Shown: piece by piece, positions 44,704 to 55,881 of the stretch
How positions within the stretch are numbered: the stretch's first letter is position 1
How the letters are laid out: each line of letters opens with the position of its first letter
Assembly (NCBI GenBank): GCA_903921725.1
Contig: CAIXRA010000011.1
Coordinates: 65,038 to 129,037 of the forward strand
Source: an uncultured Lentisphaerota bacterium
Lineage (GTDB): Bacteria; Verrucomicrobiota; Lentisphaeria; Oligosphaerales; CAITYL01
Length of the DNA stretch: 64,000 bases
Reading direction: 5' to 3'
Position numbers and translations under genes: made by a program
Notes under the pieces: generated by a model
The model's database searches: none
What the model saw: only the letters and a program-made list of their open reading frames with translations
Told to the model about the DNA's origin: nothing

Positions 44704-45987
44704 TTACGCGGCGTCTTTTGCCGGAAGTTGCCGCTCCACGCCGTGGATGATGACGGCCTTCCCCTTGCGGATGGCCGGGCAGTCCTTCTGGCACGCGCCG
44801 CAGCCGCGGCAGGCCGCCGGGTTCACTACGGGGCGGGGAATGCCGGTTGGCGACGGATTGTCGGCGATGGCGCCGTAGGGGCAGAACTCCTGGCAGACCA
44901 TGCAGTGCTCGCCGTCGGTCCAGGCCAGGCAGGCGTCGCGATCGATTTTGGCGATGCCGATCTGGAGCTTGTCCTTTTCATCGACCGGCATCGGCCTGAG
45001 CGCGCCTGCGGGGCAGGCCCTGGTGCAGGCGTTGCAGAAGGCGGCGCAGGCGCCCTTGTCCATGTCGAGCAGGGGCAGGAAGGCGGCTCCGAGCCCGGCC
45101 GCCTGCGGTGTCCGCACGCGGATGACGCCGGTGGGGCATTGCTGGACGCAGGCGTAGCAGCGGGTGCAGGCGCCGGAGAAGCGCACTAGGTCGCCTGCGC
45201 CGGGCGGGAGGACGGGGCGGGGCGCGGCCGCGGAGTCCGTCCCCGGCATGCCGAAGCGCCGGAAGAGCAGGGCGAGCGGCAGGCCGACCGCGGCGCCGCC
45301 GAGGATTTCGCGGCGGGTTTGGTCAACCGGCTTTGCCGCGGCCACCGCCGGACGGCCTGCGGGGCGGAGGCGGCGGACAAGGTCGAACAGGTAGCCGAGC
45401 GGGCAGAATTTTCCGCACCAGAGCATGGGCTGGAGGGCGCCGAGCACGAGGAAGAGCGGCAGAATGACTCCGGCAATCCACGCCGCCGCATCGTGCGGAA
45501 AGCGTGCGGGGAGCAAGGCACGATTGAAGGTGGCGAGCGGGTCGAGCGGCAGCAGGAGTGGAAGCCCCGCGGCGGCGCCGGCGGCGATGCCCCAGAAGAT
45601 GAAGCCGCTGATGCGCCACGGGAAAAGTGTCTTCCGCGGTGCGCCGGTCTTGCAGGCGAGCGTGTAGCAGGTTCCCGCGGGGCAGACGTGGCGGCAGAAG
45701 AAACGTCCGCGCCAGAACGCCAGGAGCAGCACGGCAAGGAATGGCGCGCACCAAGCCGCCGCCAGATGCCACGAGCGCCCCGCCAGCGCCGCGGAAAGAG
45801 CGGCCAGCGGACTGAAGCCGGGCATGATGCGTGCCAGTAGCACGCTGTCCTGGCCGGCGGCATCGCCTCCCAGCCGTTTCAGAACCGTCGCCAGCAGGGG
45901 CGGCAGCGGCCCGCCGAGCGCGAGGAACGCCGCGCCTGCCAGGAATAGCAGGCGTACGGCCCAGGAGAGGATGAAGGACGGCTTCAT
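44704..45987 (-). CDS. Membrane-bound polyferredoxin (NapH/NapG-like fusion)
   Basis: Protein of 427 residues. The N-terminal half has membrane helices and two cysteine clusters (CRHVCPAGTCYTLACK and CGKFCPLGYLFDL), as in NapH/NosR/RdxA-type proteins. A twin-arginine-like stretch (TRREILGGAAVGLPLALL, about residue 225) is followed by four 4Fe-4S clusters: CTRCYACVQQCPTG, CNACTRACPAG, CMVCQEFCPYG and CRGCGACQKDCPA, as in NapG/MauM. So it combines a quinol-linked membrane part and a periplasmic or cytoplasmic ferredoxin part. No reductase gene is adjacent; the electron acceptor is unknown. Confidence 0.85.
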   Translation of the reverse strand: MKPSFILSWAVRLLFLAGAAFLALGGPLPPLLATVLKRLGGDAAGQDSVLLARIMPGFSPLAALSAALAGRSWHLAAAWCAPFLAVLLLAFWRGRFFCRHVCPAGTCYTLACKTGAPRKTLFPWRISGFIFWGIAAGAAAGLPLLLPLDPLATFNRALLPARFPHDAAAWIAGVILPLFLVLGALQPMLWCGKFCPLGYLFDLVRRLRPAGRPAVAAAKPVDQTRREILGGAAVGLPLALLFRRFGMPGTDSAAAPRPVLPPGAGDLVRFSGACTRCYACVQQCPTGVIRVRTPQAAGLGAAFLPLLDMDKGACAAFCNACTRACPAGALRPMPVDEKDKLQIGIAKIDRDACLAWTDGEHCMVCQEFCPYGAIADNPSPTGIPRPVVNPAACRGCGACQKDCPAIRKGKAVIIHGVERQLPAKDAA

Positions 45988-46436
45988 GGAGAGTTCCGGA
46001 TTGGGTTTTTAAATTTCAGATTTTGAACCCGGCCGCGGCCATTGGTTCCATTTTTCCGATTGCCCGTCCCGGCCCTGGCGCCGCCCGCCACGCCCCACGG
46101 CCGGAATGGAACGCAAATGCGGCGGAACCTGGCCCCCGATCTTCTTCAGCTCGGTAGATGGATGACGGGCCGGGTCGGCCGCTACGCCTTCCCTTGCGGC
46201 AAAATATAGTGCGCCTTCACCGGTTCCTTTCGGATTTAAACCAGCTTTCCGTGGGATGCCTGATTATTATTGGACAATGCCTCCAGCGTGGACGAGCGGA
46301 AAAAATCAGCGGGGCTTGGCGCTACTTTTGCAATGTGCCATTTTTTTGTTTTCTTGCCGGCGGGGGGTGCCGGCGCTCCCCGGATGATGTTATAGTATCC
46401 GGAATTCGAAAAAACGCAGGTTCAAGGAATTTCCAC
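45988..46436. other. Intergenic region between divergent genes
   Basis: 449 bases without a coding frame. The only signal I can support is TATAGT at 46391-46396, a good -10 box about 40 bases before the guaA ATG, without a convincing -35. I see no purine riboswitch core, tRNA or repeat array here. Confidence 0.5.
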
Positions 46437-47978
<1,542 letters not shown>

Positions 47979-47997
47979 GCCGGAATCCCGGCATGGA

Positions 47998-48035
47998 GGC
48001 GGCGGACCGGACGACGGCCGCCGCCTTTTGTTTTT
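47998..48035 (+). terminator. Intrinsic terminator of guaA
   Basis: GGCGGCGG (47998-48005) and CCGCCGCC (48018-48025) form a perfect 8-bp GC stem followed by TTTTGTTTTT. Confidence 0.9.
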
Positions 48036-48055
48036 CGGTGTGGGCGGAATGTGTT

Positions 48056-48140
48056 TCCCGCAGAGGCGCGGAGGCGCAGAGAGCGGGGAACGTTCAAGTC
48101 GACGGACATGAATTGAAACGCAAAGGCGCAAAGCGATGCA
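48056..48140 (+). repeat. Purine-rich heptamer-like repeats
   Basis: Two clusters, CCGCAGAGGCGCGGAGGCGC (from 48058) and ACGCAAAGGCGCAAAGCGAT (from 48118), of the same style as the hairpin arms between infB and rbfA. They belong to the repeat-filled gap 47979-48311 between guaA and rnpB, which holds no gene. Confidence 0.65.
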
Positions 48141-48147
48141 ATGCAAG

Positions 48148-48205
48148 GACGGGAGCGTGGGCGTCCCGCTCGCTTTCGTCGGGCATCCTGCCCGGCGCAT
48201 GTCCG
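48148..48205 (+). repeat. Dispersed palindromic element, copy near rnpB
   Basis: Begins GACGGGAGCGTGGGCGTCCC. The first 50 bases match the copy at 52095 at about 44 positions. A partial copy is at 4511. Only the left half is present here. Confidence 0.8.
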
Positions 48206-48224
48206 TTTTCTGTCCCGTTTTTGA

Positions 48225-48259
48225 ACAGGCAACAGGCAACACGCAACAGGCAACAGGCA
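48225..48259 (+). repeat. Heptamer tandem repeat upstream of rnpB
   Basis: Five 7-base units: ACAGGCA, ACAGGCA, ACACGCA, ACAGGCA, ACAGGCA. It lies about 50 bases before the RNase P RNA. Confidence 0.9.
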
Positions 48260-48276
48260 ACGCCGGCGCCGTCCCC

Positions 48277-48304
48277 GTGCAAGCGGGGTTTGTTGGACTA
48301 TGGT
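48277..48304 (+). promoter_or_regulatory. Weak promoter candidate for rnpB
   Basis: GTGCAA (48277-48282), 16 bases, then TATGGT (48299-48304). The implied start site is seven or eight bases later, at the first base of the P1 helix (48312). The -35 is poor. CCCCG-N6-CGGGG just upstream could also be a small terminator hairpin. Confidence 0.4.
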
Positions 48305-48311
48305 ACACCCC

Positions 48312-48703
48312 GGACACGGACGGGGGACGGCCGCTCGCCGCAAGGCGGGAGGAAAGTCCGGACTCCACAGGACGGGAAGTCCAGCCGAAAGACTGGATAC
48401 CGCGGACAATACGCCGCGGGAAGGAAAGTGCAACAGAAAGCATACCGCCCGGCGCCTTCGGGCGTCAGGTAAGGGTGAAAGGGTGGGGTAAGAGCCCACC
48501 GCTCGCCGGAGAGATCCGCGAGGCAGGGCAAACCCCTTCCGGAGCAAGACCAAATAGGGGACGATGATGCGGTCCGCATCGTTCCGGCGCCTTCGGGCGT
48601 CCGGAGTGAGTCCCGGGTATCGGTCGCTTAGAGGAATGGTCGCCGCCGCCCTCTCCGCAAGGAGGAGGCGGGCACAGAATCCGGCTTACACCCGTCCGTG
48701 TCC
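48312..48703 (+). ncRNA. rnpB: RNase P RNA (bacterial type A)
   Basis: Catalytic RNA that matures the 5' ends of tRNAs. Conserved cores occur in order: GAGGAAAGTCCGGACTCCAC (48350 region), GTGCAACAGAAAGCATACCG, GGTAAGGGTGAAAGGGTGGG, GGCAAACCCC, GACCAAATAGGGG, TTAGAGGAATGGTCGCC and ACAGAATCCGGCTTACA. The ends pair as P1: GGACACGGACGGG (48312-48324) with CCCGTCCGTGTCC (48691-48703). The length is 392 bases, typical for type A. Two CGCCTTCGGGCG tetraloop hairpins cap side helices. The ends are set from the P1 pairing and could be off by a few bases. Confidence 0.96.
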
Positions 48704-48755
48704 CTCGTTTTCGCCTCACATCGAGGCAGGAATAACTAGGAAAAGGAGCCCCGCC

Positions 48756-49736
48756 ATGCTTGTCGGAATCCCGCTCGGAATGCTGCTTGGCTTCACCGTC
48801 TGGTTCCTGGTGCGCTACCTGGCGGCCGGCATCTTCACCGTCAACCAGAACGAGCGCGCGCTGAAGACCTCCTTCGGCCGCGCCCAGCGCATCGGCGGTG
48901 CGGTGACGGCGAACGACCCGATTTCCGAGTCGCTCTCGCCGGAGGAGCGGGAGCGCTACTCCTGTCCGCAGGTCCGCGTCATTCCTCCTGGCGGGCCGTA
49001 CTTCAAATGGCCGTGGGAGAAGGTGTACAAGGTTTCCATCGCCACCGAGACGGTGAACATGGCCTACGACCCCGGCTCGCCGCACTCCAACGCCGGCGGC
49101 ACGATCTTGGAGGCGGTGACCAAGGACCAGCTCAACACCGGTCTGACCGGCCAGATCCGCTACAAGGTCTGCGAGCGCAACCTCTACGCCTACCTATTCG
49201 GCGTGAAGAACCCCATCGCCCACGTCATGGGCTACTTCGTCTCCGTGTTGCGCGAGCGCATCGCCAACTTCGAGGCGCCGGCCGCCGCCGACGGCACGCC
49301 CGCCGTGCAGACCGGCATCTCCATCAACGACCTGCGCAAGAACCTGCGCGACATCAACGAGCACATGGACAAGGAATGCCGCTCCTCCGCCGCACGCTAC
49401 GGCATCCAGCTCGACGCCTCGCTGATCACCGGCATCGACCCGCCGCCGGAGGTCGAGTCCGCGCTCGCCGCCATCAACACGGCGCACAACCAGGTTTCCT
49501 CCGACATCAGCCTCGCGCAGGCCTCCGCCGACCAGAAGATCGTGCAGTCCCGCAGGGCCGTCGAGATCGAGACGCTCAAGTCGCAGGCGGAGGTGGAGCC
49601 GCTGCGCCGCCTCGCCGCGCAGCTCACGGATCTCAAGACCCACGGCGGCAACGGCGCGCTGACGGGGTATGTCCGCAATGTCCGCCTCGGGCTTTACTCC
49701 GATGCCGGCCGAGTCGTCATGGAGGTGAAACAATGA
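48756..49736 (+). CDS. SPFH/Band-7 domain membrane protein, first of pair
   Basis: Protein of 326 residues with an N-terminal membrane helix (VGIPLGMLLGFTVWFLVRYL) and an SPFH domain (FTVNQNERALKTSFGRAQRI, VRVIPPGGPYFKWPWEKVYK, TKDQLNTGLTGQIRYKVCER). The C-terminal part is a long helix or coiled coil (VSSDISLAQASADQKIVQSR). Such stomatin/flotillin-like proteins assemble into large rings or microdomains at the membrane. The ATG at 48756 has AAAAGGAG upstream; it starts 53 bases after rnpB. It overlaps the next SPFH gene by four bases (ATGA), so both are translated together. Confidence 0.88.
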   Translation: MLVGIPLGMLLGFTVWFLVRYLAAGIFTVNQNERALKTSFGRAQRIGGAVTANDPISESLSPEERERYSCPQVRVIPPGGPYFKWPWEKVYKVSIATETVNMAYDPGSPHSNAGGTILEAVTKDQLNTGLTGQIRYKVCERNLYAYLFGVKNPIAHVMGYFVSVLRERIANFEAPAAADGTPAVQTGISINDLRKNLRDINEHMDKECRSSAARYGIQLDASLITGIDPPPEVESALAAINTAHNQVSSDISLAQASADQKIVQSRRAVEIETLKSQAEVEPLRRLAAQLTDLKTHGGNGALTGYVRNVRLGLYSDAGRVVMEVKQ

Positions 49737-50740
49737 GCCCGCTTTTCGCCGCCGCCGTGCTTGAGACCGCCAGCTCCACCTTGGTGGCCGCCGTGGCCAC
49801 CTTCTTCGCCTGCTTCATCATCGTCCCGATCCTCTTCGGGCTGATGCGGATGCTGGGCTTCTACGCCATCGTCCAGGAACGCCGCTGCCTGGTGTATGTG
49901 CTCTTCGGCAAAGTCGTCGCCGTGCTCGACGAGCCGGGGCTGCATTTCCTCTGGCTGAAGATGACCTGGCGCGCGCCGATCATCAACTGGCTCGGCCGCT
50001 GCTACGAGATCGACCTGCGCCTCGACCAAGAATACCTCCGCAGTCAGCCGGTCAACTCGGAGGAGGGCGCGCCGATGGGCATCGGCATCTGGTACGAGAT
50101 GTTCATCTCCGACCCCGTCGCGTACCTGTTCAAGAACACCGACCCGCGCGGCTCCCTGGCCGCCAACGTCAGCAACTCGACCGTGCGCTGCCTGAGCAAC
50201 ATGCCGCTGGCGAGCATGATGGCCAACCGCCACACCATGAGCCAGACCGTGCGCGGCGAGGTCTCCCCGCAGTCGCACGACTGGGGCTACCGCCTCGGCT
50301 CCGTCTACATCCGCAAGGTGCATTTCCGCGACGCGGGCATGATCCGGCAAATCGAGAGCAAGGTGGTCAACCGCCTCCGCCAGGTCACCTCCGCCATCAA
50401 GCAGGACGGCACGAACCAGGTGAACATCATCACCAGCACCGCCGACCGCCAGGCCGCCATCGAGTTTGCGAAAGCCGCGGCGATGCGCCCCGAAATCGTC
50501 GGCGCCGCGCTGAACGAGATCTCGCAGGATTCCGAGGTCGCCGAGGCGATGTTCGCCGTGCTCGAGACGCAGAAGATCCTCGACGGCAAGGCCTCCATCA
50601 CGCTGGTCCCGCGGAACTCGCCACTGCTCGCCGGGCTGCTCGCCGCGCAGTCCGACTCCGCGCCGGTCGCCAGGCCACCGACCGCGCCGCCGCAGTCGGT
50701 CGTCTACACCGTCGGCCCGCAGGCCAAGTCGCTGAAGTGA
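49733..50740 (+). CDS. SPFH/Band-7 domain membrane protein, second of pair
   Basis: Protein of 335 residues, same architecture: a membrane segment (VAAVATFFACFIIVPILFGL), an SPFH domain (VQERRCLVYVLFGKVVAVLD, EPGLHFLWLKMTWRAPIINW, LGRCYEIDLRLDQEYLRSQP) and a helical tail (AAMRPEIVGAALNEISQDSE). It is clearly different in sequence from the first and is therefore an old paralogue, comparable to HflK/HflC, where two SPFH proteins alternate in one cage. No protease gene (ftsH) is adjacent. The end is Pro-rich. Confidence 0.88.
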   Translation: MSPLFAAAVLETASSTLVAAVATFFACFIIVPILFGLMRMLGFYAIVQERRCLVYVLFGKVVAVLDEPGLHFLWLKMTWRAPIINWLGRCYEIDLRLDQEYLRSQPVNSEEGAPMGIGIWYEMFISDPVAYLFKNTDPRGSLAANVSNSTVRCLSNMPLASMMANRHTMSQTVRGEVSPQSHDWGYRLGSVYIRKVHFRDAGMIRQIESKVVNRLRQVTSAIKQDGTNQVNIITSTADRQAAIEFAKAAAMRPEIVGAALNEISQDSEVAEAMFAVLETQKILDGKASITLVPRNSPLLAGLLAAQSDSAPVARPPTAPPQSVVYTVGPQAKSLK

Positions 50741-50792
50741 GCGCGGCCGCGGCCTGCGTTCAACCGCATGACCGCCGGTACTACTCTTCATC

Positions 50793-50818
50793 GCCCGCAT
50801 TCCATTCGTGATGCGGGC
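50793..50818 (+). terminator. Hairpin after the SPFH pair
   Basis: GCCCGCAT (50793-50800) and ATGCGGGC (50811-50818) form a perfect 8-bp stem with a 10-base loop. No T-tract follows, so termination is uncertain. Confidence 0.4.
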
Positions 50819-50933
50819 ATCCGGGCTGGAACATGGCGAACGTGCGCCGTGTCTCACACCCGCCGCTGCACCCCACGGATTCGTTTGAGACGGGGGCGTG
50901 CGCGGCTGAATGCATGATGATATTCCGGGGGAT

Positions 50934-52055
50934 ATGATGACGGAATCACTGCCGCAGGAAGCGAAGGAGCCCGCACGCCTGATGTCGGTGGACGCCCTGC
51001 GCGGCTTCGACATGATCTGGATCTGCGGCGGCGCCGGGGTAATCTCCGCGCTGGAACGCCTGTTCACCGGGCATGGCGGCTGGCTCAGCCGGCAGTTCGT
51101 GCACGTGGAGTGGGCGGGGATGCGCTTCGAAGACCTGATCATGCCGCTCTTCATGTTCCTCGCCGGCGTGTCGCTGCCGTTCTCCGTGGCGGGGCGGCTG
51201 GCGAAGAACCCGTCGAAGCTTCACCTCTGGGGGCACGTGCTGAAGCGCATCGCGCTGCTCTGGGTGTTTGGCATGGCCTGCCAGGGGAACCTGTTTTCCT
51301 GGAACCCGGCCGAATGGAAGTTCTACAGCAACACCCTGCAGGCGATCGCCGCCGGCTATCTCGTAGCCACCGTGCTGCACCTGTACGCCTCCATCCGCTG
51401 GCAGGCGGTCGCCACGGCGGGGCTGATGCTGCTTTCCTGGGCGCTGTTCGCCTGGGCGCCGGCGCCGGGCGGGACGCCGGGGGATTATTCGCCTGACGGC
51501 AACGTGGCGATCTGGCTGGACAAATTCATCCTCGGTCCGCACCAGGACGGCACGGCGTATGCCTGGATCCTCGGCAGCCTGAATTTCGGCGCCACCACGA
51601 TGCTTGGCGTATTTGCCGGCGGACTGCTGCGGCGTCGGGAGCTTTCCGGCAACCGCAAAACCCTATGGCTCGCGGGCGGCGGCGCGGCGGCAATCGGCCT
51701 GGCGTTCGCCTGGATGCCGTTCCATCCGCTGATCAAGCACCTGTGGACCGGCTCGTTCGTGCTGCTGTCCGGCGGACTGAGCCTGCTGCTGCTGGCGCTG
51801 TTCTACTGGGTGATTGATGTGCGCGGCTGGAAACGCTGGAGCTATTTCTTCACCGTGATCGGCGTGAACGCCATTGCCGCGTACATGCTGACCGAAACCT
51901 GGGGGACGCGCATGGTCAGCAATCCCTTGGTCCGCGGCTTCCACCGCTGGCTGCCCGGCGATTTCCAGACGCTGCTCCAGGCCGTGGCCGAAGTGGCTGT
52001 CCTCTGGGTGATCCTCTGGCACCTGCACCGGCAGAAGATCTACCTCAAGGTGTGA
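50934..52055 (+). CDS. HGSNAT-like acyltransferase membrane protein (DUF5009 type)
   Basis: Polytopic membrane protein of about 373 residues with ten or so helices. The family signature at the N terminus is RLMSVDALRGFDMIWICGGA, and the membrane motif MRFEDLIMPLFMFLAGVSLP follows; later marks are GSLNFGATTMLGVFAGGLLR and VIGVNAIAAYMLTETWG. It resembles the heparan-alpha-glucosaminide acetyltransferase/NagX group, which moves acetyl groups across the membrane onto sugars. The acceptor here is unknown. Starts at 50910, 50934 and 50937 are all possible; they differ only in a hydrophilic leader. It is convergent with rimO. Confidence 0.85.
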   Translation: MMTESLPQEAKEPARLMSVDALRGFDMIWICGGAGVISALERLFTGHGGWLSRQFVHVEWAGMRFEDLIMPLFMFLAGVSLPFSVAGRLAKNPSKLHLWGHVLKRIALLWVFGMACQGNLFSWNPAEWKFYSNTLQAIAAGYLVATVLHLYASIRWQAVATAGLMLLSWALFAWAPAPGGTPGDYSPDGNVAIWLDKFILGPHQDGTAYAWILGSLNFGATTMLGVFAGGLLRRRELSGNRKTLWLAGGGAAAIGLAFAWMPFHPLIKHLWTGSFVLLSGGLSLLLLALFYWVIDVRGWKRWSYFFTVIGVNAIAAYMLTETWGTRMVSNPLVRGFHRWLPGDFQTLLQAVAEVAVLWVILWHLHRQKIYLKV

Positions 52056-52094
52056 GCCGGCCCGCCGCGCTGCGGCACCTTGGGCGGCCTATAA

Positions 52095-52209
52095 GACGGG
52101 AGCGTGGGCGTCCCGCCCGCTTTCGGCGGACATCTTGTCCGACGCACACGAAAATTCCGGGCGGGACGCCCGGTCAAAGCGGGCAAGATGCCCACGCTCC
52201 CGTCTTTTT
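52095..52209. terminator. Full copy of the dispersed palindromic element; bidirectional terminator
   Basis: The left arm 52095-52123 (GACGGGAGCGTGGGC, then GTCCCGCCCGCTTT) and the right arm 52176-52204 pair over 29 bases with few mismatches; TTTTT follows at 52205-52209. The loop holds a second, inner inverted copy of the CGGGCGGGACGCCCGG type. It lies between two convergent genes, so it can end transcripts from both sides. Confidence 0.75.
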
Positions 52210-52260
52210 AACACTGGCTGCATGGCAGCCGCAACGCCCCGAAGAGGCATTGGACGACAG

Positions 52261-52289
52261 CCCGGGGCCGGGCGCAGCGCCGCCCCGGG
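52261..52289. terminator. GC-rich hairpin at the rimO stop
   Basis: CCCGGGGC (52261-52268) pairs with GCCCCGGG (52282-52289), and inside it GGCGC pairs with GCGCC, 13 bp in all. It abuts the rimO stop codon. It has no T-run. Confidence 0.5.
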
Positions 52290-52291
52290 GG

Positions 52292-53659
52292 TCAGGCCGG
52301 GACGGCGGTCAGCTCGTAATGCGTCGCGCCGGTGATGCGGACCTGGACGATCCCCTCGTCGAGCAGCTTTTTCGGCCCCTTGACTATGACGACGTTGTCC
52401 ACCTCGGGCGCGTCGCCCTTGGTGCGCGCGGCGAGCTTGCCGCCGGGCAGGGCGGAATCGAGGATGACCTCCAGCGTCTTGCCGACGAAGGCCTTGTTCT
52501 TCTCCAGCGCGATCGCCTGCTGGGCGCGCATGATCATGTCGCGCCGGTGCTCGGCGGTCTCGATGGGCACAAGCCCCTCCGTGATCTCCGCGGCGGGCGT
52601 TCCCTCTTCGGGCGAATAGGTGAAGACGCCGAGGCGGTCGAAGCGGAATTCCTTCACGTACGCCAGCAGCTCCTCGAACTCCGCCTCGGTCTCGCCGGGA
52701 TAGCCGACGAGGAGGGTGGTGCGGAGGGTGACGCCGGGGAGCGCGATGCGGAGCTTCGTCATCAGCGCGCGGGTTTCGGTGGAGCCCATGCCGCGGGCCA
52801 TGGCGTGCAGCTGGCCGTCGCTGATGTGCTGGAGCGGGATGTCGATGTACGGCACGACGTGGCGCGCCTTCTTCATGACGTCGAGCAGCTCGTCGGTGAC
52901 ATGCTTCGGGTGCATGTAGAGCACGCGGATCCAGAAATCGCCCTCCAGCTCGTCGCACTCGCGGAGCAGGCCGGCCAGCGTCGTGCCGTCCTTGCGGTCG
53001 CGGCCGTAGCTGGTGGTGTCCTGCGCGATCAGGTTGATCTCATGCACGCCCTGGTCCAGCAACTGGCGGCACTCGGCGGCGACGGAGGGGATGGAGCGGC
53101 TGCGCTGGCGCCCGCGGATGCCGGGGATGGCGCAGAATTTGCAGCGGTGGTCGCACCCTTCGGCGATCTTGATGTAGGCGTGGCTGGCCGGGGTCAGCAG
53201 CAGGCGCGGCGCCGTCTCGTCGTACAGGTAGGTCGCCTCCTTGAAACCCTCGGCGCCCGCCCCAGGGTGGCGGTCCTTCTTCGTCTTCGGGCCTGCGAGA
53301 AGATTCTGAAGCAGGGCGGCGATGCGCGGGACGTCGTCCAGGCCGATGAAAAGGTCCACGCCCGTGAACGCCTCGCGGAGCCGCGGAAGCTCGCGCTGCG
53401 GCAGGCAGCCGGCGACGATCACGCGGCGGCCGGGCTGCTGCTTCTTCCACGCCATGGACTGCTCGATCTGCACGACCGCCTCGGAGCGCGCGTCGGCCAC
53501 GAAAGCGCAGGTGTTGATGAGCAGGACCTGCGCCTGCGACGCGTCGGCGGTGAGCGCGACGCCCGCCTGGGCGAGCGTGCCGGCCATGACTTCCGTGTCG
53601 ACGAGGTTCTTGGCGCAGCCAAGGCTGATGAGGCTGAGGAGTACGGGCTGGTTTTTCAT
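52292..53659 (-). CDS. rimO: Ribosomal protein S12 methylthiotransferase RimO
   Basis: Radical-SAM enzyme that adds a methylthio group to an aspartate of ribosomal protein S12. It has 455 residues. The N-terminal UPF0004 domain carries three cluster cysteines (Cys15, Cys51, Cys85; SLGCAKNLVDTE is RimO-specific), the radical-SAM motif is CDHRCKFC (Cys169, Cys173, Cys176), and the C-terminal TRAM domain ends with EGIVQVRITGATHYELTAVP. The motif CAIPGIRGRQRSRS separates RimO from MiaB. A short insertion (GPKTKKDRHPGAGAEGFK) lies before the radical-SAM domain. Confidence 0.96.
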   Translation of the reverse strand: MKNQPVLLSLISLGCAKNLVDTEVMAGTLAQAGVALTADASQAQVLLINTCAFVADARSEAVVQIEQSMAWKKQQPGRRVIVAGCLPQRELPRLREAFTGVDLFIGLDDVPRIAALLQNLLAGPKTKKDRHPGAGAEGFKEATYLYDETAPRLLLTPASHAYIKIAEGCDHRCKFCAIPGIRGRQRSRSIPSVAAECRQLLDQGVHEINLIAQDTTSYGRDRKDGTTLAGLLRECDELEGDFWIRVLYMHPKHVTDELLDVMKKARHVVPYIDIPLQHISDGQLHAMARGMGSTETRALMTKLRIALPGVTLRTTLLVGYPGETEAEFEELLAYVKEFRFDRLGVFTYSPEEGTPAAEITEGLVPIETAEHRRDMIMRAQQAIALEKNKAFVGKTLEVILDSALPGGKLAARTKGDAPEVDNVVIVKGPKKLLDEGIVQVRITGATHYELTAVPA

Positions 53660-53760
53660 AGGCTGTAAATGTAATTTCCCAACCGCCGCTTTCCATCCGG
53701 ATGAACCGCATGCGGCGGCCGGCGGGAAAAATGCCAGTCATTCCGGTCGTGGAGAAGCTG

Positions 53761-53788
53761 TTGCAACTGCGCCGTATCCCGATACATT
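53761..53788 (+). promoter_or_regulatory. Promoter of the second sigma-54 activator gene
   Basis: TTGCAA (53761-53766) and TACATT (53783-53788) are separated by 16 bases, 40 bases before the ATG. Confidence 0.45.
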
Positions 53789-53828
53789 CTTGAACCGTAC
53801 ATCTGGACGGTTTTCGGACGGGGGCATC

Positions 53829-55250
<1,422 letters not shown>

Positions 55251-55272
55251 GGACGCGCCGCATCGGCGTTTA

Positions 55273-55326
55273 GTGTTGCGCGTTGCGGGTTGCGCGTGCA
55301 AACACGAAACCCGGAACGCGCAACAC
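55273..55326. terminator. Heptamer-built 25-bp hairpin at a convergent junction
   Basis: The left arm 55273-55297 consists of GTGTTGC, GCGTTGC, GGGTTGC and GCGT; the right arm 55302-55326 is its reverse complement at 22 of 25 positions; the loop is GCAA. It is centred between the stops of two converging genes (55250 and 55354), each about 25 bases away, so it can act for both strands. Confidence 0.75.
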
Positions 55327-55353
55327 GCAACGGGCGTACGGCAAGCATCCGTC

Positions 55354-55737
55354 TCATTTGCCGTGGGACACGAGCAGGATCCGGCCGTCGTCGCGGGCGA
55401 TTCGTGCGAATGCCGTGCCGCCCAATGCATCAAGAGGCGGCGTGCCCGACACTGTCCAAGCACCGTTTGACAACGTTGCCGTGTACGGTTTTTCCTTCCC
55501 AATCCGCTCTTTGCCGTAGAGCGGTTTCCAGACGGCGAGGGCGATGGCGACGGCGGTCTCCGCGTCCGGTACATAGCCGCATGCGGGGGTGGCCGGAGGC
55601 AGCGGGGACGGCGCTTCCGGCGCCGTTGCGGCCGCGGTTGTGGTGCAGCCATCCTCCGCATTCTGGAAGGAGCGCATAACCAAGTAGCCGCCGTACGACA
55701 CCAGGCCGAGAAGAACGAGGAAGAAGAATGTGCGCAT
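55354..55737 (-). CDS. NTF2-fold protein, YbbC/YhhH family
   Basis: Protein of 127 residues with an N-terminal membrane anchor (MRTFFFLVLLGLVSYGGYLV) and a soluble domain starting at GYVPDAETAVAIALAVWKPL, then KEKPYTATLSNGAWTVSGTP and a GRILLVSHGK end. This matches the NTF2-fold family to which YbbC and YhhH belong; some members are immunity proteins of polymorphic toxin systems. No toxin gene is next to it, so immunity is only one option. GGAGG lies upstream of the ATG at 55737. Confidence 0.8.
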   Translation of the reverse strand: MRTFFFLVLLGLVSYGGYLVMRSFQNAEDGCTTTAAATAPEAPSPLPPATPACGYVPDAETAVAIALAVWKPLYGKERIGKEKPYTATLSNGAWTVSGTPPLDALGGTAFARIARDDGRILLVSHGK

Positions 55738-55881
55738 GCTGCACCTCCGTTGCGGATGGCCGGAGCCGCCGGGAAATCTTATCGGCTCCTGCATACCCAT
55801 ACACCGAAGATGGCCGGAGTTCCACCGCGCAGTCGGGGACGAGGCACTCCAGCCAGCCCGGATTCCGCATTGAAAACCGGC

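Noticed and set aside
46158..46436. N-terminal extension of guaA by about 93 codons
   Set aside because: The extension has no similarity to GMP synthases; the conserved start MRAQEKILVLDFGSQYT begins at 46437 after a -10 box.
45988..46436. Purine riboswitch or 6S-like RNA upstream of guaA
   Set aside because: I could not find the conserved core or a convincing fold; only a -10 box is supported.
48225..48259. Possible CRISPR array
   Set aside because: The repeat period is seven bases with no spacers; no cas gene is present.
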